A stretch of 64,000 nt of DNA from an uncultured Eubacteriales bacterium (GCA_900079765.1 LT599017.1:3238996-3302995); one strand, 5' to 3'. Counted from the first letter of the stretch, positions 23,750-34,094 are shown. The notes: a model not told the origin generated them from the sequence alone. Translations and numbers: made by a program.

Positions 23750-24591
23750 TGACAAAGAGAAAAAGCCGCTCCAATCTGGCCTGGACCGTCATCATGACGG
23801 TGGTTTGCATCCTCTACATGTACCCCATCTTCATGATTTTAATGAACTCCCTAAAGAGGGAGACCGCCATTACCACCTCAGGCGCTTTCCAGCTCCCATC
23901 ATCAGACACCTTCGCGGGTCTCTCCAACTACGCCGACGCGGTGAACGCCAAGGGCTTCCTCCAGAGCTTTGGGTATACTTTGTTCATCACGGTGTCCTCG
24001 GTGGCCCTCATTCTCATCTGCTGCTCCATGCTGGCCTGGTACATCACCCGGGTCCAAAACATCATCACAAAGGGTATCTACTATCTATGCGTCTTTTCCA
24101 TGGTGGTACCCTTCCAGATGGTGATGTTCACCCTCTCCTCTATGTCGGACACTCTAAAGCTTAACACGCCCTGGAACATCTGCGTCATCTACCTGGGTTT
24201 CGGCGCGGGGCTTGCCGTGTTCATGTTCTCGGGCTTTATGAAGACCATCCCCATTGAAGTGGAGGAGGCCAGCATGATCGATGGCTGCAATCCCATCCAG
24301 ACCTATTTCCGTGTTGTCTTCCCCATGCTCAAGCCCACACTCATCTCGGTGGGTATTTTGGAGGCCATGTGGGTCTGGAATGACTACCTCCTGCCCACTT
24401 TGGTGCTGGATCTCAACAAATACAAGACCATCTCCATGCTCATTCAGTACTTCCGCGGCAGCTATGGCCGGGTGGAGATGGGCCCCATGATGGCCTGTAT
24501 CATGCTGACGGTCTTCCCCATCGTGGTGGTATACCTCTTCTGCCAGAAGTATATTATTAAGGGCGTAGTCGCCGGAGCGGTCAAAGGATAG
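23749..24591 (+). CDS. Sugar ABC transporter permease (MalG/UgpE type)
   Basis: Second permease subunit, 280 residues with six membrane segments. The EAA motif is VEEASMIDGCNPIQTYFRV, followed by FPMLKPTLISVGI and the WNDYLLP segment typical of MalG-type proteins. The ATG at 23749 overlaps the upstream stop and is preceded by AAGGAGG; a longer in-frame extension lies wholly inside the upstream gene and is not believed. It forms the heterodimeric channel with the preceding protein. Confidence 0.92.
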   Translation: MTKRKSRSNLAWTVIMTVVCILYMYPIFMILMNSLKRETAITTSGAFQLPSSDTFAGLSNYADAVNAKGFLQSFGYTLFITVSSVALILICCSMLAWYITRVQNIITKGIYYLCVFSMVVPFQMVMFTLSSMSDTLKLNTPWNICVIYLGFGAGLAVFMFSGFMKTIPIEVEEASMIDGCNPIQTYFRVVFPMLKPTLISVGILEAMWVWNDYLLPTLVLDLNKYKTISMLIQYFRGSYGRVEMGPMMACIMLTVFPIVVVYLFCQKYIIKGVVAGAVKG

Positions 24592-24672
24592 CACTTCTAG
24601 GGGCATCCGTGTTCCCTAGATACGCGCCGCTTGTGCAAATTCCACGAAATAGAGAGTAAAGGGGGATGGCCC

Positions 24673-25677
24673 ATGACGATCAAGGATATTGCCCGGCTGT
24701 CGGGCTACGCGGTGGGCACGGTCTCCCGGGCGCTTAACGGCAGCCCCAACGTGTCCCCCGAGGCGAGGGAAAAGATCATGGCGGTGGTGGAAGAGCACCA
24801 CTTCCGTCTCAATAACAACGCAAAGCACCTCAAGCAGCAATCCGCCAGCGGCATCGCCGTAGTGGTCAAGGGTACGCAGAATATGCTCTTCGCCACGCTG
24901 GTGGAACGCATCCAGGAGTTGACCCGGGCCAAGGGCTACGCTTGCCTCATCTACTACATCGATGAGGACGACGACGAGCTGGAGCAGGCCATGCAGGTCA
25001 GCCGGGACCGCAAACCCCTGGGCATTGTCTTTCTGGGCAGCAATCAGAGCTATTTTCGGGAACACTTTCCCCTCATCGACCAGCCCTGCGTTCTGGTGTC
25101 CAACAGCGCCGCAGAATTGGACTTTTCCAACCTCTCCAGTGTGTGCACCGACGACGAATCAGCCGCCGCCACGGCGGTGGATTCCCTTCTGGACTTAGGG
25201 CACACCCAGATCGCCATCCTGGGTGGCCGGATGTGTTCCTCCGACGCGGCCTCGGCCCGGTATCAAGGCTGCCTCCGCTCCTTCGAAACCCATGGCGTCC
25301 CCTTTGATGAGGCCCGCCAGCACGAGATGGCCCGCTTTACCATGAAGGGCGGGTATGCCGCCATGGAGCGCCTTTTGGACAAGATGAAAAGCCTCACCGC
25401 CGTCTTCTGTATGTCCGACGTGCAGGCGGTGGGGGCCATTCGTGCCCTCCACGACCGGGGGCTCCGGGTTCCGGAGGATATCTCAGTGGTCGGGTTCGAC
25501 GGCATTGAGCTGGGAAGCTACCTCACCCCCAAGCTCACCACCGTGGAACAGGACACCCTTCGCATGGCTGACCGTGCCATGGAGGTCCTTTTTGAGCGCA
25601 TCGCGGGGGACGCACCGGCGGTACACGAGTTTACCCCTTTCACCCTCCGGGTGGGTGAGAGTGCCCGGCGCTTGTAG
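24673..25677 (+). CDS. LacI-family transcriptional regulator
   Basis: A 334-residue repressor. The HTH is MTIKDIARLSGYAVGTVSRALNG (quoted in part), with the hinge NNNAKHLKQQSASGIAV. The sugar-binding domain ends in PEDISVVGFDGIELGSYLTP, typical for the family. ATG at 24673 follows AAAGGGGGA; an in-frame ATG at 24631 has no ribosome site. It sits between the transporter genes and malQ-glgP and most likely binds the GAAACGTTTC dyads at 21403-21433, responding to a glucan-derived sugar (inference). Confidence 0.9.
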   Translation: MTIKDIARLSGYAVGTVSRALNGSPNVSPEAREKIMAVVEEHHFRLNNNAKHLKQQSASGIAVVVKGTQNMLFATLVERIQELTRAKGYACLIYYIDEDDDELEQAMQVSRDRKPLGIVFLGSNQSYFREHFPLIDQPCVLVSNSAAELDFSNLSSVCTDDESAAATAVDSLLDLGHTQIAILGGRMCSSDAASARYQGCLRSFETHGVPFDEARQHEMARFTMKGGYAAMERLLDKMKSLTAVFCMSDVQAVGAIRALHDRGLRVPEDISVVGFDGIELGSYLTPKLTTVEQDTLRMADRAMEVLFERIAGDAPAVHEFTPFTLRVGESARRL

Positions 25678-25736
25678 GGGCCGCACGCGACAGTCCGCCC
25701 CACACGTTCCCATGTTTCTTTGAAAGGCATGATAGT

Positions 25737-27230
25737 ATGAGAACCAGTGGTGTCTTGATGCACCTGACCAGCCTTCCATCTCCCCACGGCATTGGCGCCA
25801 TGGGGACGGCAGCCCGTAAATTTGTAGACTTCCTGGCTGACGCCGGGCAGACCTATTGGCAACTCCTCCCCATCTGCCCTACCAGTTTTGGTGATTCTCC
25901 ATATCAGACCTTCTCCACGTTTGCGGGCAACCCCTATCTGATCGACCTAGACGAGCTGTCCAACCAGGGCCTGCTGGAGCGCGAGGAGTACGAGGGTCTC
26001 AACTGGGGAGACGACCCTGCCAGCGTGGACTACGGCCTCCTCTACCGCACCCGCTATCCCGTGCTACGCGTCGCCTGTTCCCGCTTTCTGCAGCGGCCCA
26101 CAGAGGAATACGCCGCCTTCTGCGGGGAAAATTCCTTCTGGCTGGAGGACTACGCTTTCTTCATGGCCCTCAAGGAGTCCCATGGCGGCGCGCCCTGGCA
26201 GGACTGGGAAGCGCCCCTGCGCAACCGCAGCGATCCGGCCCTCTTTCAGCGGACACGGGAGGCGTTAGCGTCAGACATTGACTTTTGGAAGGCCGTTCAG
26301 TTTCTCTTCTTCCGCCAGTGGCGCGCCCTCAAGTCTTATGCAAACGACAAGGGCATCTCTATCATCGGGGACCTGCCCATCTACGTCTCAGGAGACAGTG
26401 TGGACGTATGGGCCAGCCCTGAGCAGTTCCAGCTGGACGAACGTCTTCTCCCCACCGAGGTGGCGGGCTGCCCGCCCGACGGTTTCTCAGCGGACGGCCA
26501 GCTGTGGGGCAACCCTCTCTTTCGCTGGGACTATATGGAGAAGAGCGGTTTCTCCTGGTGGGTGCGCCGTATCGGGTATCAGTGCAGAATTTACGACGTA
26601 CTGCGCATCGACCATTTCCGCGGCTTTGACTCCTATTATGCCATCCCCTTTGGCTCCACCACAGCCCAGAACGGCGTGTGGCGGGAAGGGCCGGGGATGA
26701 AACTCTTCCGCGCGGTAGAGGCGGCCATCGGCAAGCAGGCGATCATTGCCGAGGACCTGGGTTTTCTCACTCCGTCGGTGCGCCAATTGCTGGCCGACTC
26801 CGGCTTTCCCGGTATGAAGGTGCTGGAGTTTGCCTTCGACAGCCGGGACGGCAGCGGCTCGGATTATCTGCCCCACAATTTTGTCCGGCACTGTGTCGCC
26901 TACACCGGCACCCACGACAATGAGACCGTTCTGGGCTGGATGGACTCCGCCCCCGCCGCCGACGTGGCCTATGCCAGGGAGTACCTTCGTGTCAGCGCCG
27001 CCGAGGGGGCCAACTGGACCATGATGCGGAGCATCTGGGCCAGCGTGGCGGACACCGCCGTGACCCAAATGCAGGACCTGCTGGACCTGGGCAGCGAAGC
27101 GAGGATGAACGAGCCCTCCACCGTGGGCAAAAATTGGAAATGGCGCGCGCTGCCGGGGTTTGACAGTCCCCAATTGGCTGCTAGGCTCCGGCACGAGACG
27201 GAGGTCTATTGCCGCATCTCCCAGCATTAA
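25737..27230 (+). CDS. malQ: 4-alpha-glucanotransferase (amylomaltase)
   Basis: Glycoside hydrolase family 77 enzyme of 497 residues that transfers alpha-1,4-glucan segments and frees glucose. It begins RTSGVLMHLTSLPSPHGIG and QLLPICPTSFGDSPY, standard for the family. The catalytic Asp is in DVLRIDHFRGFDSYY, the acid/base Glu in IIAEDLGF, and the third Asp in GTHDNETVLGW. Length is that of the short bacterial MalQ. It has a weak AAAGG ribosome site and is followed by glgP in the same direction. Confidence 0.95.
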   Translation: MRTSGVLMHLTSLPSPHGIGAMGTAARKFVDFLADAGQTYWQLLPICPTSFGDSPYQTFSTFAGNPYLIDLDELSNQGLLEREEYEGLNWGDDPASVDYGLLYRTRYPVLRVACSRFLQRPTEEYAAFCGENSFWLEDYAFFMALKESHGGAPWQDWEAPLRNRSDPALFQRTREALASDIDFWKAVQFLFFRQWRALKSYANDKGISIIGDLPIYVSGDSVDVWASPEQFQLDERLLPTEVAGCPPDGFSADGQLWGNPLFRWDYMEKSGFSWWVRRIGYQCRIYDVLRIDHFRGFDSYYAIPFGSTTAQNGVWREGPGMKLFRAVEAAIGKQAIIAEDLGFLTPSVRQLLADSGFPGMKVLEFAFDSRDGSGSDYLPHNFVRHCVAYTGTHDNETVLGWMDSAPAADVAYAREYLRVSAAEGANWTMMRSIWASVADTAVTQMQDLLDLGSEARMNEPSTVGKNWKWRALPGFDSPQLAARLRHETEVYCRISQH

Positions 27231-27268
27231 GACCCGTATCCCCATCCCACCCAAAGGAGGACCCCCTA

Positions 27269-29572
27269 TTGAATACCCAAGCACAGGAAATTCTCGCCGC
27301 CGCCGAGCGGTACCTGGCCCACCCCTACAACACCACCCTCGCGGGGGCAACGGCCATCGAGCTTCACCAGGCCCTCTCCGCCGCCGTGATGGACATCATT
27401 GCCGACGACTGGGCGGCAAGCCGCCGTCTCCACTGGGAGCGCCGCCACGCCTACTACCTGTCCGCCGAGTTCCTGGTGGGCCGGGCCGTCTACAACAATC
27501 TCCTCTGCCTGGGCCTCACCGAAGAGGTGGACGCTCTCCTCAAGGAGAAGGGTGCCTCCCTCTCCGCCCTGGAGGAAATTGAGGACGCAGCCCTGGGCAA
27601 CGGCGGCTTAGGCCGCCTGGCCGCCTGCTTTTTAGACAGCGCTGCCACCCTGAATTTGCCCCTGGACGGGTACGGCATCCGCTACCGCACCGGCCTCTTC
27701 AAGCAGGGTATCGCGGGCGGGTTCCAGACCGAAAGCCCTGACGACTGGGCCGCCGCCGGCGACCCCTGGGGCGTCCGGGCCGAAGGAGATGCGGTGGAGG
27801 TGCTCTATGGCGACGGCTCAGTCCGGGCCGTCCCCTACGATATGCCCATCCTGGGGTACGGCACCAGGAACATCGGCACTCTCCGGCTCTGGCAGGCGGA
27901 GGGTGAGGGGGCGGCCCCCATCTCGGGCACCCTCTACCCTGATGACTCCAATGAGGCTGGCAAGCTCCTGCGGCTCAAGCAGGAGTACTTCTTCACCAGC
28001 GCCTCCCTTCAGGACATCCTGCTCCGGTATGAGGGGGAGGGACGGGACCTGACCCGCTTTGCCGAATACAACACCCTCCAGCTTAACGACACCCACCCCG
28101 CCCTGGCGATTCCCGAGCTCATTCGCCTCCTCACCGCCCGAGACATGGACTTCGATGGCGCGTTCGAAATCGCGCGCAAGGTCTTCTCCTACACCAACCA
28201 CACTATTATGGCCGAGGCACTGGAGACCTGGCCCGAGGATCTGATGGAGAAAGCCATTCCCGGCATGTTCGCCATCATCGAGGCCATTGACTCCCGCCTT
28301 TCCGCCGATCTGACAGCCCGGGGTGTGGACGGAGAGACGGCGGCGCGCATGTCCATCGTCCGGGATGGCAAGGCTCACATGGCCTACCTCTCGGTATACG
28401 CCGGGCGGTATGTCAACGGTGTGGCCCGGCTCCACACCGAGATTTTGAAGGACGACCTGCTCAGGGACTGGTATGCCCTCTGGCCCGAGCGGTTCCAGAA
28501 CAAGACCAACGGTGTTACCCAGCGGCGATGGCTTGCCCTGTGCAACCCGCCCCTGGCCGCACTCATCACCGAGCTGCTGGGGAGCGAGGCTTGGCTCACT
28601 GACCTCTCCGCCCTCAAGGAGCTGGAGCAGTACGCCGACGATACCGCCGTGCTCAACCGGTTCCTGGATATCAAGGCCGACCGACGGGCGGCCCTGGCCC
28701 GGTTCACTGAGGAGAAGTATGGCATCGCCCTGGACCCCGGCACCATTTTCGACGTACAGTGCAAGCGTCTCCACGAGTACAAGCGACAGCTTCTCAACAT
28801 CCTAGCGATCCTGGAGCTGTACTTTGAGCTGAAGGAGGGCAGCCTCGCCGACTTCACCCCCACCACCTTTCTCTTCGCCGGCAAGTCAGCCCCCGGCTAT
28901 CGGCGGGCCAAGGGCATCATCAAGCTCATCAACGAGGTATCCTCTCTCATCGCCGCCGACGAGGCGGTCTCCCCCTACCTCAAAGTGGTGTTCCTGCCCA
29001 ACTATAACGTCTCCCAGGCCGAGTACCTGATGGCGGCGGCCGACGTGTCCGAGCAAATCTCTACCGCTGGGACCGAGGCCTCAGGCACCGGCAACATGAA
29101 ACTGATGGCAAACGGTGCGGTCACCCTGGGCACCCTGGACGGGGCCAATGTGGAAATCGTGGAGGAGGCCGGTCCGGAGGTCGAGTATATCTTCGGCGCA
29201 CGGGTGGAGGAGATCCGGGAGAAGGCTGGGACCTACGACCCCAATACGCTCTACCAGTCCGACCACCGCATCCGCCGGGTGCTGGACGCCCTTGTAGACG
29301 GCACCCTGGATGATGGCGGTACCGGGACCTTCCAGGAGCTGTACGACTCCCTCCTCAAGGGCGCCTCCTGGCACAAGCCCGATCAGTACTACCTCCTGCT
29401 GGACTTTGGGCGGTATCTCGAGAAAAAGCTGGAGGTCAACCGGGATTACAAAGACCGCCCGGCTTTCGCCCGTAAGGGCTGGCTCAATGTGGCAAGCTGC
29501 GGTAAGTTCTCTTCTGACCGGGCGATAAAAGAGTATGCTGAGGAGATTTGGGAAATCAAGCCCGTTCGTTAA
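27269..29572 (+). CDS. glgP: Glycogen/maltodextrin phosphorylase
   Basis: Family GT35 phosphorylase of 767 residues that releases glucose-1-phosphate from alpha-1,4-glucans. Visible marks are GNGGLGRLAACFLDS, the LNDTHPALAIPEL segment, the phosphate-site region KRLHEYKRQ, and the PLP motif EASGTGNMKLMANGA with the lysine that binds pyridoxal phosphate. The start is TTG at 27269, 8 nt after AGGAGG; no ATG is nearby, and an upstream frame overlaps malQ. It acts with MalQ to feed imported glucan oligomers into glycolysis. Terminator follows. Confidence 0.93.
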   Translation: MNTQAQEILAAAERYLAHPYNTTLAGATAIELHQALSAAVMDIIADDWAASRRLHWERRHAYYLSAEFLVGRAVYNNLLCLGLTEEVDALLKEKGASLSALEEIEDAALGNGGLGRLAACFLDSAATLNLPLDGYGIRYRTGLFKQGIAGGFQTESPDDWAAAGDPWGVRAEGDAVEVLYGDGSVRAVPYDMPILGYGTRNIGTLRLWQAEGEGAAPISGTLYPDDSNEAGKLLRLKQEYFFTSASLQDILLRYEGEGRDLTRFAEYNTLQLNDTHPALAIPELIRLLTARDMDFDGAFEIARKVFSYTNHTIMAEALETWPEDLMEKAIPGMFAIIEAIDSRLSADLTARGVDGETAARMSIVRDGKAHMAYLSVYAGRYVNGVARLHTEILKDDLLRDWYALWPERFQNKTNGVTQRRWLALCNPPLAALITELLGSEAWLTDLSALKELEQYADDTAVLNRFLDIKADRRAALARFTEEKYGIALDPGTIFDVQCKRLHEYKRQLLNILAILELYFELKEGSLADFTPTTFLFAGKSAPGYRRAKGIIKLINEVSSLIAADEAVSPYLKVVFLPNYNVSQAEYLMAAADVSEQISTAGTEASGTGNMKLMANGAVTLGTLDGANVEIVEEAGPEVEYIFGARVEEIREKAGTYDPNTLYQSDHRIRRVLDALVDGTLDDGGTGTFQELYDSLLKGASWHKPDQYYLLLDFGRYLEKKLEVNRDYKDRPAFARKGWLNVASCGKFSSDRAIKEYAEEIWEIKPVR

Positions 29573-29577
29573 AGGAT

Positions 29578-29618
29578 AAATTGACAGCTTTCTTATCGAA
29601 AGCTGTCAATTTTCTTTT
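29578..29618 (+). terminator. Intrinsic terminator after glgP
   Basis: A 14-bp stem AAATTGACAGCTTT / AAAGCTGTCAATTT (29578-29591, 29599-29612), 7-nt loop, then TTTCTTTT. Confidence 0.85.
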
Positions 29619-29637
29619 CCCTTTATTTTGTTCCATA

Positions 29638-29651
29638 TTGAAACTATTTCA
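29638..29651. promoter_or_regulatory. TTGAAAC-type element upstream of the SDR gene
   Basis: TTGAAACTATTTCA contains the dyad GAAA-CTA-TTTC. Similar TTGAAAC/GTTTCA elements lie at the pdxA2 promoter (42789-42797), at 42884-42896 and at the regulator promoter (44755-44771). This may link the SDR to the same regulon. Confidence 0.35.
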
Positions 29652-29693
29652 TTGCTCCCCTTGTCCTTTTTCTTGTTTTTCTTATGGTTTCGG

Positions 29694-29722
29694 TTGCTTC
29701 TCTGCAACTTCCGTTTTATAAT
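29694..29722 (+). promoter_or_regulatory. Sigma-A promoter of the SDR gene
   Basis: TTGCTT (29694-29699) and consensus TATAAT (29717-29722), spacer 17 bp. Confidence 0.7.
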
Positions 29723-29791
29723 AATACATACGAACACCTCCTGGAGTCGATGCAACACCATGAAATACTATGTAGAAAAGGAGAAGCAACT

Positions 29792-30565
29792 ATGAATTTG
29801 AACCTATCGGGTAAAACCGCCGTGATTATCGGCGGAGCCACAGGGATCGGCAGAGCAACGGCGCTTGCTTACCTGCAGGAGGGCTGCCACGTGGCTATCT
29901 GTGGGCGGCGGCAGGAAAAGCTGGATGAGGCGGTGGCCTTTTTCAAGGAACAGGGCTATGACATCTTCACCGGGCAGGCAGACGCGCAGAACTACGACTC
30001 CCTGCTCTCCTTTGGGCGGGCTGCGGAGGATCGGTTCGGTGCCATCCATATTTGGATCAACAATGCCGGTGGCAACAAGATCAAGGGCCTGCTGGAATAC
30101 ACCACAGAGGAATTCCGCAGCATGATCGACCTCAACCTCACAACTGTATTCAACGGCTGCAAGGCCGCCTGGGAGTTTATGTCCAAGGCTGGCGGCGGCG
30201 TGATCCTCAACGCGGCTTCCTTTGCCGCCATTGCCCCCAGCGCAGGCAGGGCCCCCTACAGCGCAGCCAAAGCGGGCGTCGCCAGCCTGACCCGCACTTT
30301 CGCAGCTGAATTTGCCAAGGACAACATCCGTGTGCTCGCCTATATCCCGGGTATGATCCGCACGGAAATGTCCCAGGCCTCCATTGAACACTATCCGGAA
30401 CTGCTCTTGAAGGATATCCCCATGCGCCGTTTTGGTGAGCCGGAGGACCTGGCAAAAGTCCTCGTGTTTATGTCATCGGATGCGGCCGGCTATGTCAACG
30501 GCTGCAGCGTAGAGATCAGCGGCGGCAAGCGCTGCGTGCAAAATCCGCAGTATTCCTATGAATAA
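29792..30565 (+). CDS. Short-chain dehydrogenase/reductase
   Basis: A 257-residue NAD(P)-dependent SDR. The cofactor motif is GGATGIGRA at about 14-22. The NNAG element is present (WINNAGGNK), and the catalytic Ser-Tyr-Lys are in LNAASFAAIAP and PYSAAKAGVAS. CGRRQ after strand 2 suggests NADPH preference. The C-terminal GYVNGCSVEISGGK is standard. ATG at 29792 follows AAGGAG at 8 nt. It faces the acid-sugar operon tail to tail and has its own promoter; an upstream TTGAAAC element suggests shared control. Substrate unknown, likely a sugar acid or polyol. Confidence 0.88.
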   Translation: MNLNLSGKTAVIIGGATGIGRATALAYLQEGCHVAICGRRQEKLDEAVAFFKEQGYDIFTGQADAQNYDSLLSFGRAAEDRFGAIHIWINNAGGNKIKGLLEYTTEEFRSMIDLNLTTVFNGCKAAWEFMSKAGGGVILNAASFAAIAPSAGRAPYSAAKAGVASLTRTFAAEFAKDNIRVLAYIPGMIRTEMSQASIEHYPELLLKDIPMRRFGEPEDLAKVLVFMSSDAAGYVNGCSVEISGGKRCVQNPQYSYE

Positions 30566-30610
30566 GGCGAGTCCCTCTCATATCGCTTTATTTATCCCTA
30601 TAAACCAATA

Positions 30611-30648
30611 ACGAAGGGCCTGCGGCAGACGCGCCGCAGGCCCTTCGT
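30611..30648. terminator. Bidirectional terminator between SDR and the acid-sugar operon
   Basis: A 16-bp perfect stem ACGAAGGGCCTGCGGC / GCCGCAGGCCCTTCGT (30611-30626, 30633-30648) between convergent gene ends. U-tract is weak. Confidence 0.7.
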
Positions 30649-30711
30649 CCCTGAGAGAGATACAACATCGCCATGGCCGCATACAGTAACGGCGCATGTG
30701 GATGATGTTGA

Positions 30712-31629
30712 CTATTGATAGCGTTCCAGGTTGGAAAGCAGGTCCTTGGCCCGCTCGATAAGCTCATCCGCATAGCGCACATGGTAATCATCCAGCATGA
30801 CCTGTTCGCGGCTCAGCTCCGTTTTAAACGCGCCAAAGCTGCGCAGATAGCGCTTGTGGAACCACCGGTTCAGTTCCTGAGACTGGCGAGTGAAGGTGAT
30901 AATCGGCAGCATATCATAAAAGAGTTTCTTAGCCGCCTCCCGGTTGCCGGAGGCGTGGAGATCAAAAACCCGGACCCATAGCTCGAACATCCCCGAGGGC
31001 ATGACCAGATGTACGCCCCGGTCCAGCAGTTCCAGCAGTTGGTCGTTGCCCCAGCCGCTTCCGATCACCATACGGCCCCCTGTCTCCTCAAGCAGCCGGG
31101 AGCACTTTGGTGCAGTAAATTTGACCTCAATTTTGCATCCGATCACGCTCTCAAATTCATTAAACGCACGCACAATCAGGTCGTTGCGGATGCCTTCGCC
31201 ATTGAAGTCTGCGTCCTGGATGAAGATGAAGGGTGGCTTCTCCTTGTCGATGGCCTCAATGGCGCGCATCATGGCGTCGTCGCTATCGGTGGGTACCTGC
31301 ATATTGAACCCGTCTATTCCATAATCCTGAAATTCATGCATCAACCGGATCCGCTCCTCGATTGTGGGGGCGGTGATGCTGGTGATGAGTTTCGCGCGGC
31401 CCGCGGCTGCTTTCGCCGTCTCGGACACCAGCAGTTTCTTCTCCTCTGTCGACAGGAGGGGCTGCTCGCTGGCCAGGCATGGCACGAGAAACCCGGCGAC
31501 ACCCGCCTTACAGGCCATGTCGATCTCATTGGTCAGAGACTCCACATCAAGCCGCTTGTCCTCCCCGATAAAGGGTGAGATGACAGTAGTGATGATACCC
31601 CTCAGGGGATATAACTCTTTTTTCATCAA
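30712..31629 (-). CDS. DHDPS/NAL-superfamily protein with altered active site
   Basis: A 305-residue class I lyase-type barrel related to dihydrodipicolinate synthase. It begins YPLRGIITTVISPFI as the family does. The usual GTTGE loop is replaced by LVPCLASEQP, and the catalytic Tyr motif YN-P is replaced by FIFIQDADF, so the Tyr is missing. A Lys remains in VIGCKIEVKF at the place expected for the Schiff base. It may have an unusual lyase or hydratase chemistry, or be a non-catalytic partner. It is the last gene of the operon, 8 nt after another member of the same family. Confidence 0.78.
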   Translation of the reverse strand: MMKKELYPLRGIITTVISPFIGEDKRLDVESLTNEIDMACKAGVAGFLVPCLASEQPLLSTEEKKLLVSETAKAAAGRAKLITSITAPTIEERIRLMHEFQDYGIDGFNMQVPTDSDDAMMRAIEAIDKEKPPFIFIQDADFNGEGIRNDLIVRAFNEFESVIGCKIEVKFTAPKCSRLLEETGGRMVIGSGWGNDQLLELLDRGVHLVMPSGMFELWVRVFDLHASGNREAAKKLFYDMLPIITFTRQSQELNRWFHKRYLRSFGAFKTELSREQVMLDDYHVRYADELIERAKDLLSNLERYQ

Positions 31630-31637
31630 TTCCCTCC

Positions 31638-32534
31638 TTACCGTATGCCCTTGGCTTTGTCGGCCTCCAACGTCTCCTTGATCTTCTCCACGGCTTCCTC
31701 ACTCAAATAGTTGAAGGGCGCGCGGCAGGGGCCCACAGGGTTACCAACCAGGTTGGTAGCCTTTTTGGTTACGGTGTTGGGGTTGCCGAATTTGAAACAG
31801 GCACGGATATCCGCAATGCTGGCCTGGGCCACCTCGGCACCGGCCATATCACCTGTGTTGAATTTCTGATAAATCGATACCATGGTCTCCGGATAGATGT
31901 TGGCCACGGCGGTGATGCCGCCGGTGCCGCCCTCTTGCAGGGCAGGCAAAATCAGAGAATCGCTGCCCGAAAGTACGCTGAAATCCATGTCCCGGGTGGC
32001 GTCGATGTAGGCCTTAAGATTATTCCAGTTGCCGGAGCTATCCTTGATGCCAACGATATTGGGCATCTTTGCCAGCTCCGCCACGGTGGCGGGCTCAATG
32101 TTGTTGCCGGTACGCGCGGGCATATTGTACATGACGATAGGCATATCTACAGCCTGCGCGACGGCCTTATAGTGCTCGATGATCTCCTTTTGAGAGATGG
32201 CCGCAAAATAGGGACTGATGATGGACAAGACATCGGCACCGAGCTCCTTTGCCTTGAGGGAAAGGGCGATGGTGGCCTTTGTGCCGGGGCAGCCGGTGCC
32301 CACGTATACGGGAACACGGCCCTTGGTCTCATCTACTACGATCCGTATGACCTCCAGTTTTTCCTCATCGCTTTGGATATAGGCCTCGCCATTGGTTCCA
32401 AGGCAAAATACCGCGTCTGCGCCGGCCGCAATCTGCCGATTGACCTGACGCCGGATTTCGGTTTCGTTCAGGCTCTCATCCTCGTTCATCGCAGTCACCA
32501 TGGCGGCGATGATCCCTTTGATCAATGTGTTCAT
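31638..32534 (-). CDS. DHDPS/NAL-superfamily aldolase (paralogue of the gene at 38504)
   Basis: A 298-residue pyruvate-dependent class I aldolase-type enzyme. Active-site elements: CLGTNGEAY (pyruvate carboxylate loop), Tyr in VMYNMPARTG, and Schiff-base Lys in VGIKDSSGN. It looks about half identical by eye to the protein at 38504-39397, so an in-operon duplication is likely. Given the kinase and dehydrogenases nearby, retro-aldol cleavage or formation of a 2-keto-3-deoxy sugar acid is more plausible than lysine synthesis (inference). It follows the livF gene by 56 nt with a GGAGG ribosome site. Confidence 0.85.
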   Translation of the reverse strand: MNTLIKGIIAAMVTAMNEDESLNETEIRRQVNRQIAAGADAVFCLGTNGEAYIQSDEEKLEVIRIVVDETKGRVPVYVGTGCPGTKATIALSLKAKELGADVLSIISPYFAAISQKEIIEHYKAVAQAVDMPIVMYNMPARTGNNIEPATVAELAKMPNIVGIKDSSGNWNNLKAYIDATRDMDFSVLSGSDSLILPALQEGGTGGITAVANIYPETMVSIYQKFNTGDMAGAEVAQASIADIRACFKFGNPNTVTKKATNLVGNPVGPCRAPFNYLSEEAVEKIKETLEADKAKGIR

Positions 32535-32590
32535 ACCGTCCTCCTAAAATGTACTGTGCAGGAATGGTCCCCGGCTGCGGCCGGGTCGCT

Positions 32591-33335
<745 letters not shown>

Positions 33336-33343
<8 letters not shown>

Positions 33344-34094
33344 CGCCCTCACCTCCAAGGTAAGCTTCCAACACCTGCTGGTTGTTCGCCACCTCAGCAG
33401 GGCAACCTTCCGCGATCACCTTTCCGAAATTGATCACCGTAATGCGGTGGCAGATGGACATAACCATGTCCATGGAGTGCTCAATGAGCACCACGCCGAT
33501 GCCCCTCTCCAGCGCCTTGTTGAGGAGCTGCGATACCCGATCCTGCTCAGCGTTGTTGAGACCGGCCGCAGGCTCGTCCACCAGCATCACGGTGGGGTGC
33601 GCAAGCATGGTGCGGGCAATCTCCAGCAGCTTCTGCCGGCCGTAGGGGAGGGAGGTGATGCGCTCGTCCCAGTCCAGCTGGAAGCCGGCGATCTCCAGCA
33701 GCTCATCCAGTTCCTCACGGAAATGCGCGCCGCTCTTGCCGAAGAAGGAGGCCATATAGCCCATCTGGTTGCGCAGGTCCGTGCCCACCTTGAGGTTGTC
33801 CTCGATGCTGGCACGGTTGTTAAACCGCGGGGATTGGAACGTACGGCCGAGGCCCAGCTGAGCACGCTTATGGGCGGGCATGTGGGTGATGTCCTGCCCC
33901 TTAAAATAGATGCTGCCGCTATCTACCTCATAGATACCGCTGATCAGGTTGAGCAGCGTTGTCTTGCCTGCGCCGTTGGGGCCGATCAGCCCGCGTATCT
34001 TCCCGGCTTCCACGACCATGTCAATGTTGTTTGCCGTTACCACGCCGCCAAAGGCCTTGTTGACGCCCTTGACTTCCAGTAATACCTCGCCCAT
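33336..34094 (-). CDS. livG: Branched-chain-type ABC transporter ATPase, LivG family
   Basis: A 252-residue ATPase with Walker A GLIGPNGAGKTTLLNLI, the LivG-type GRTFQSPRFN segment, signature LPYGRQKLLEIAR and Walker B VMLVDEPAAGLNN. The C-terminal NFGKVIAEGCPAEVANN and LEAYLGG are family hallmarks. It overlaps livM by 1 nt upstream and livF by 8 nt downstream, so all are coupled. LivG normally pairs with the LivM permease. Confidence 0.92.
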
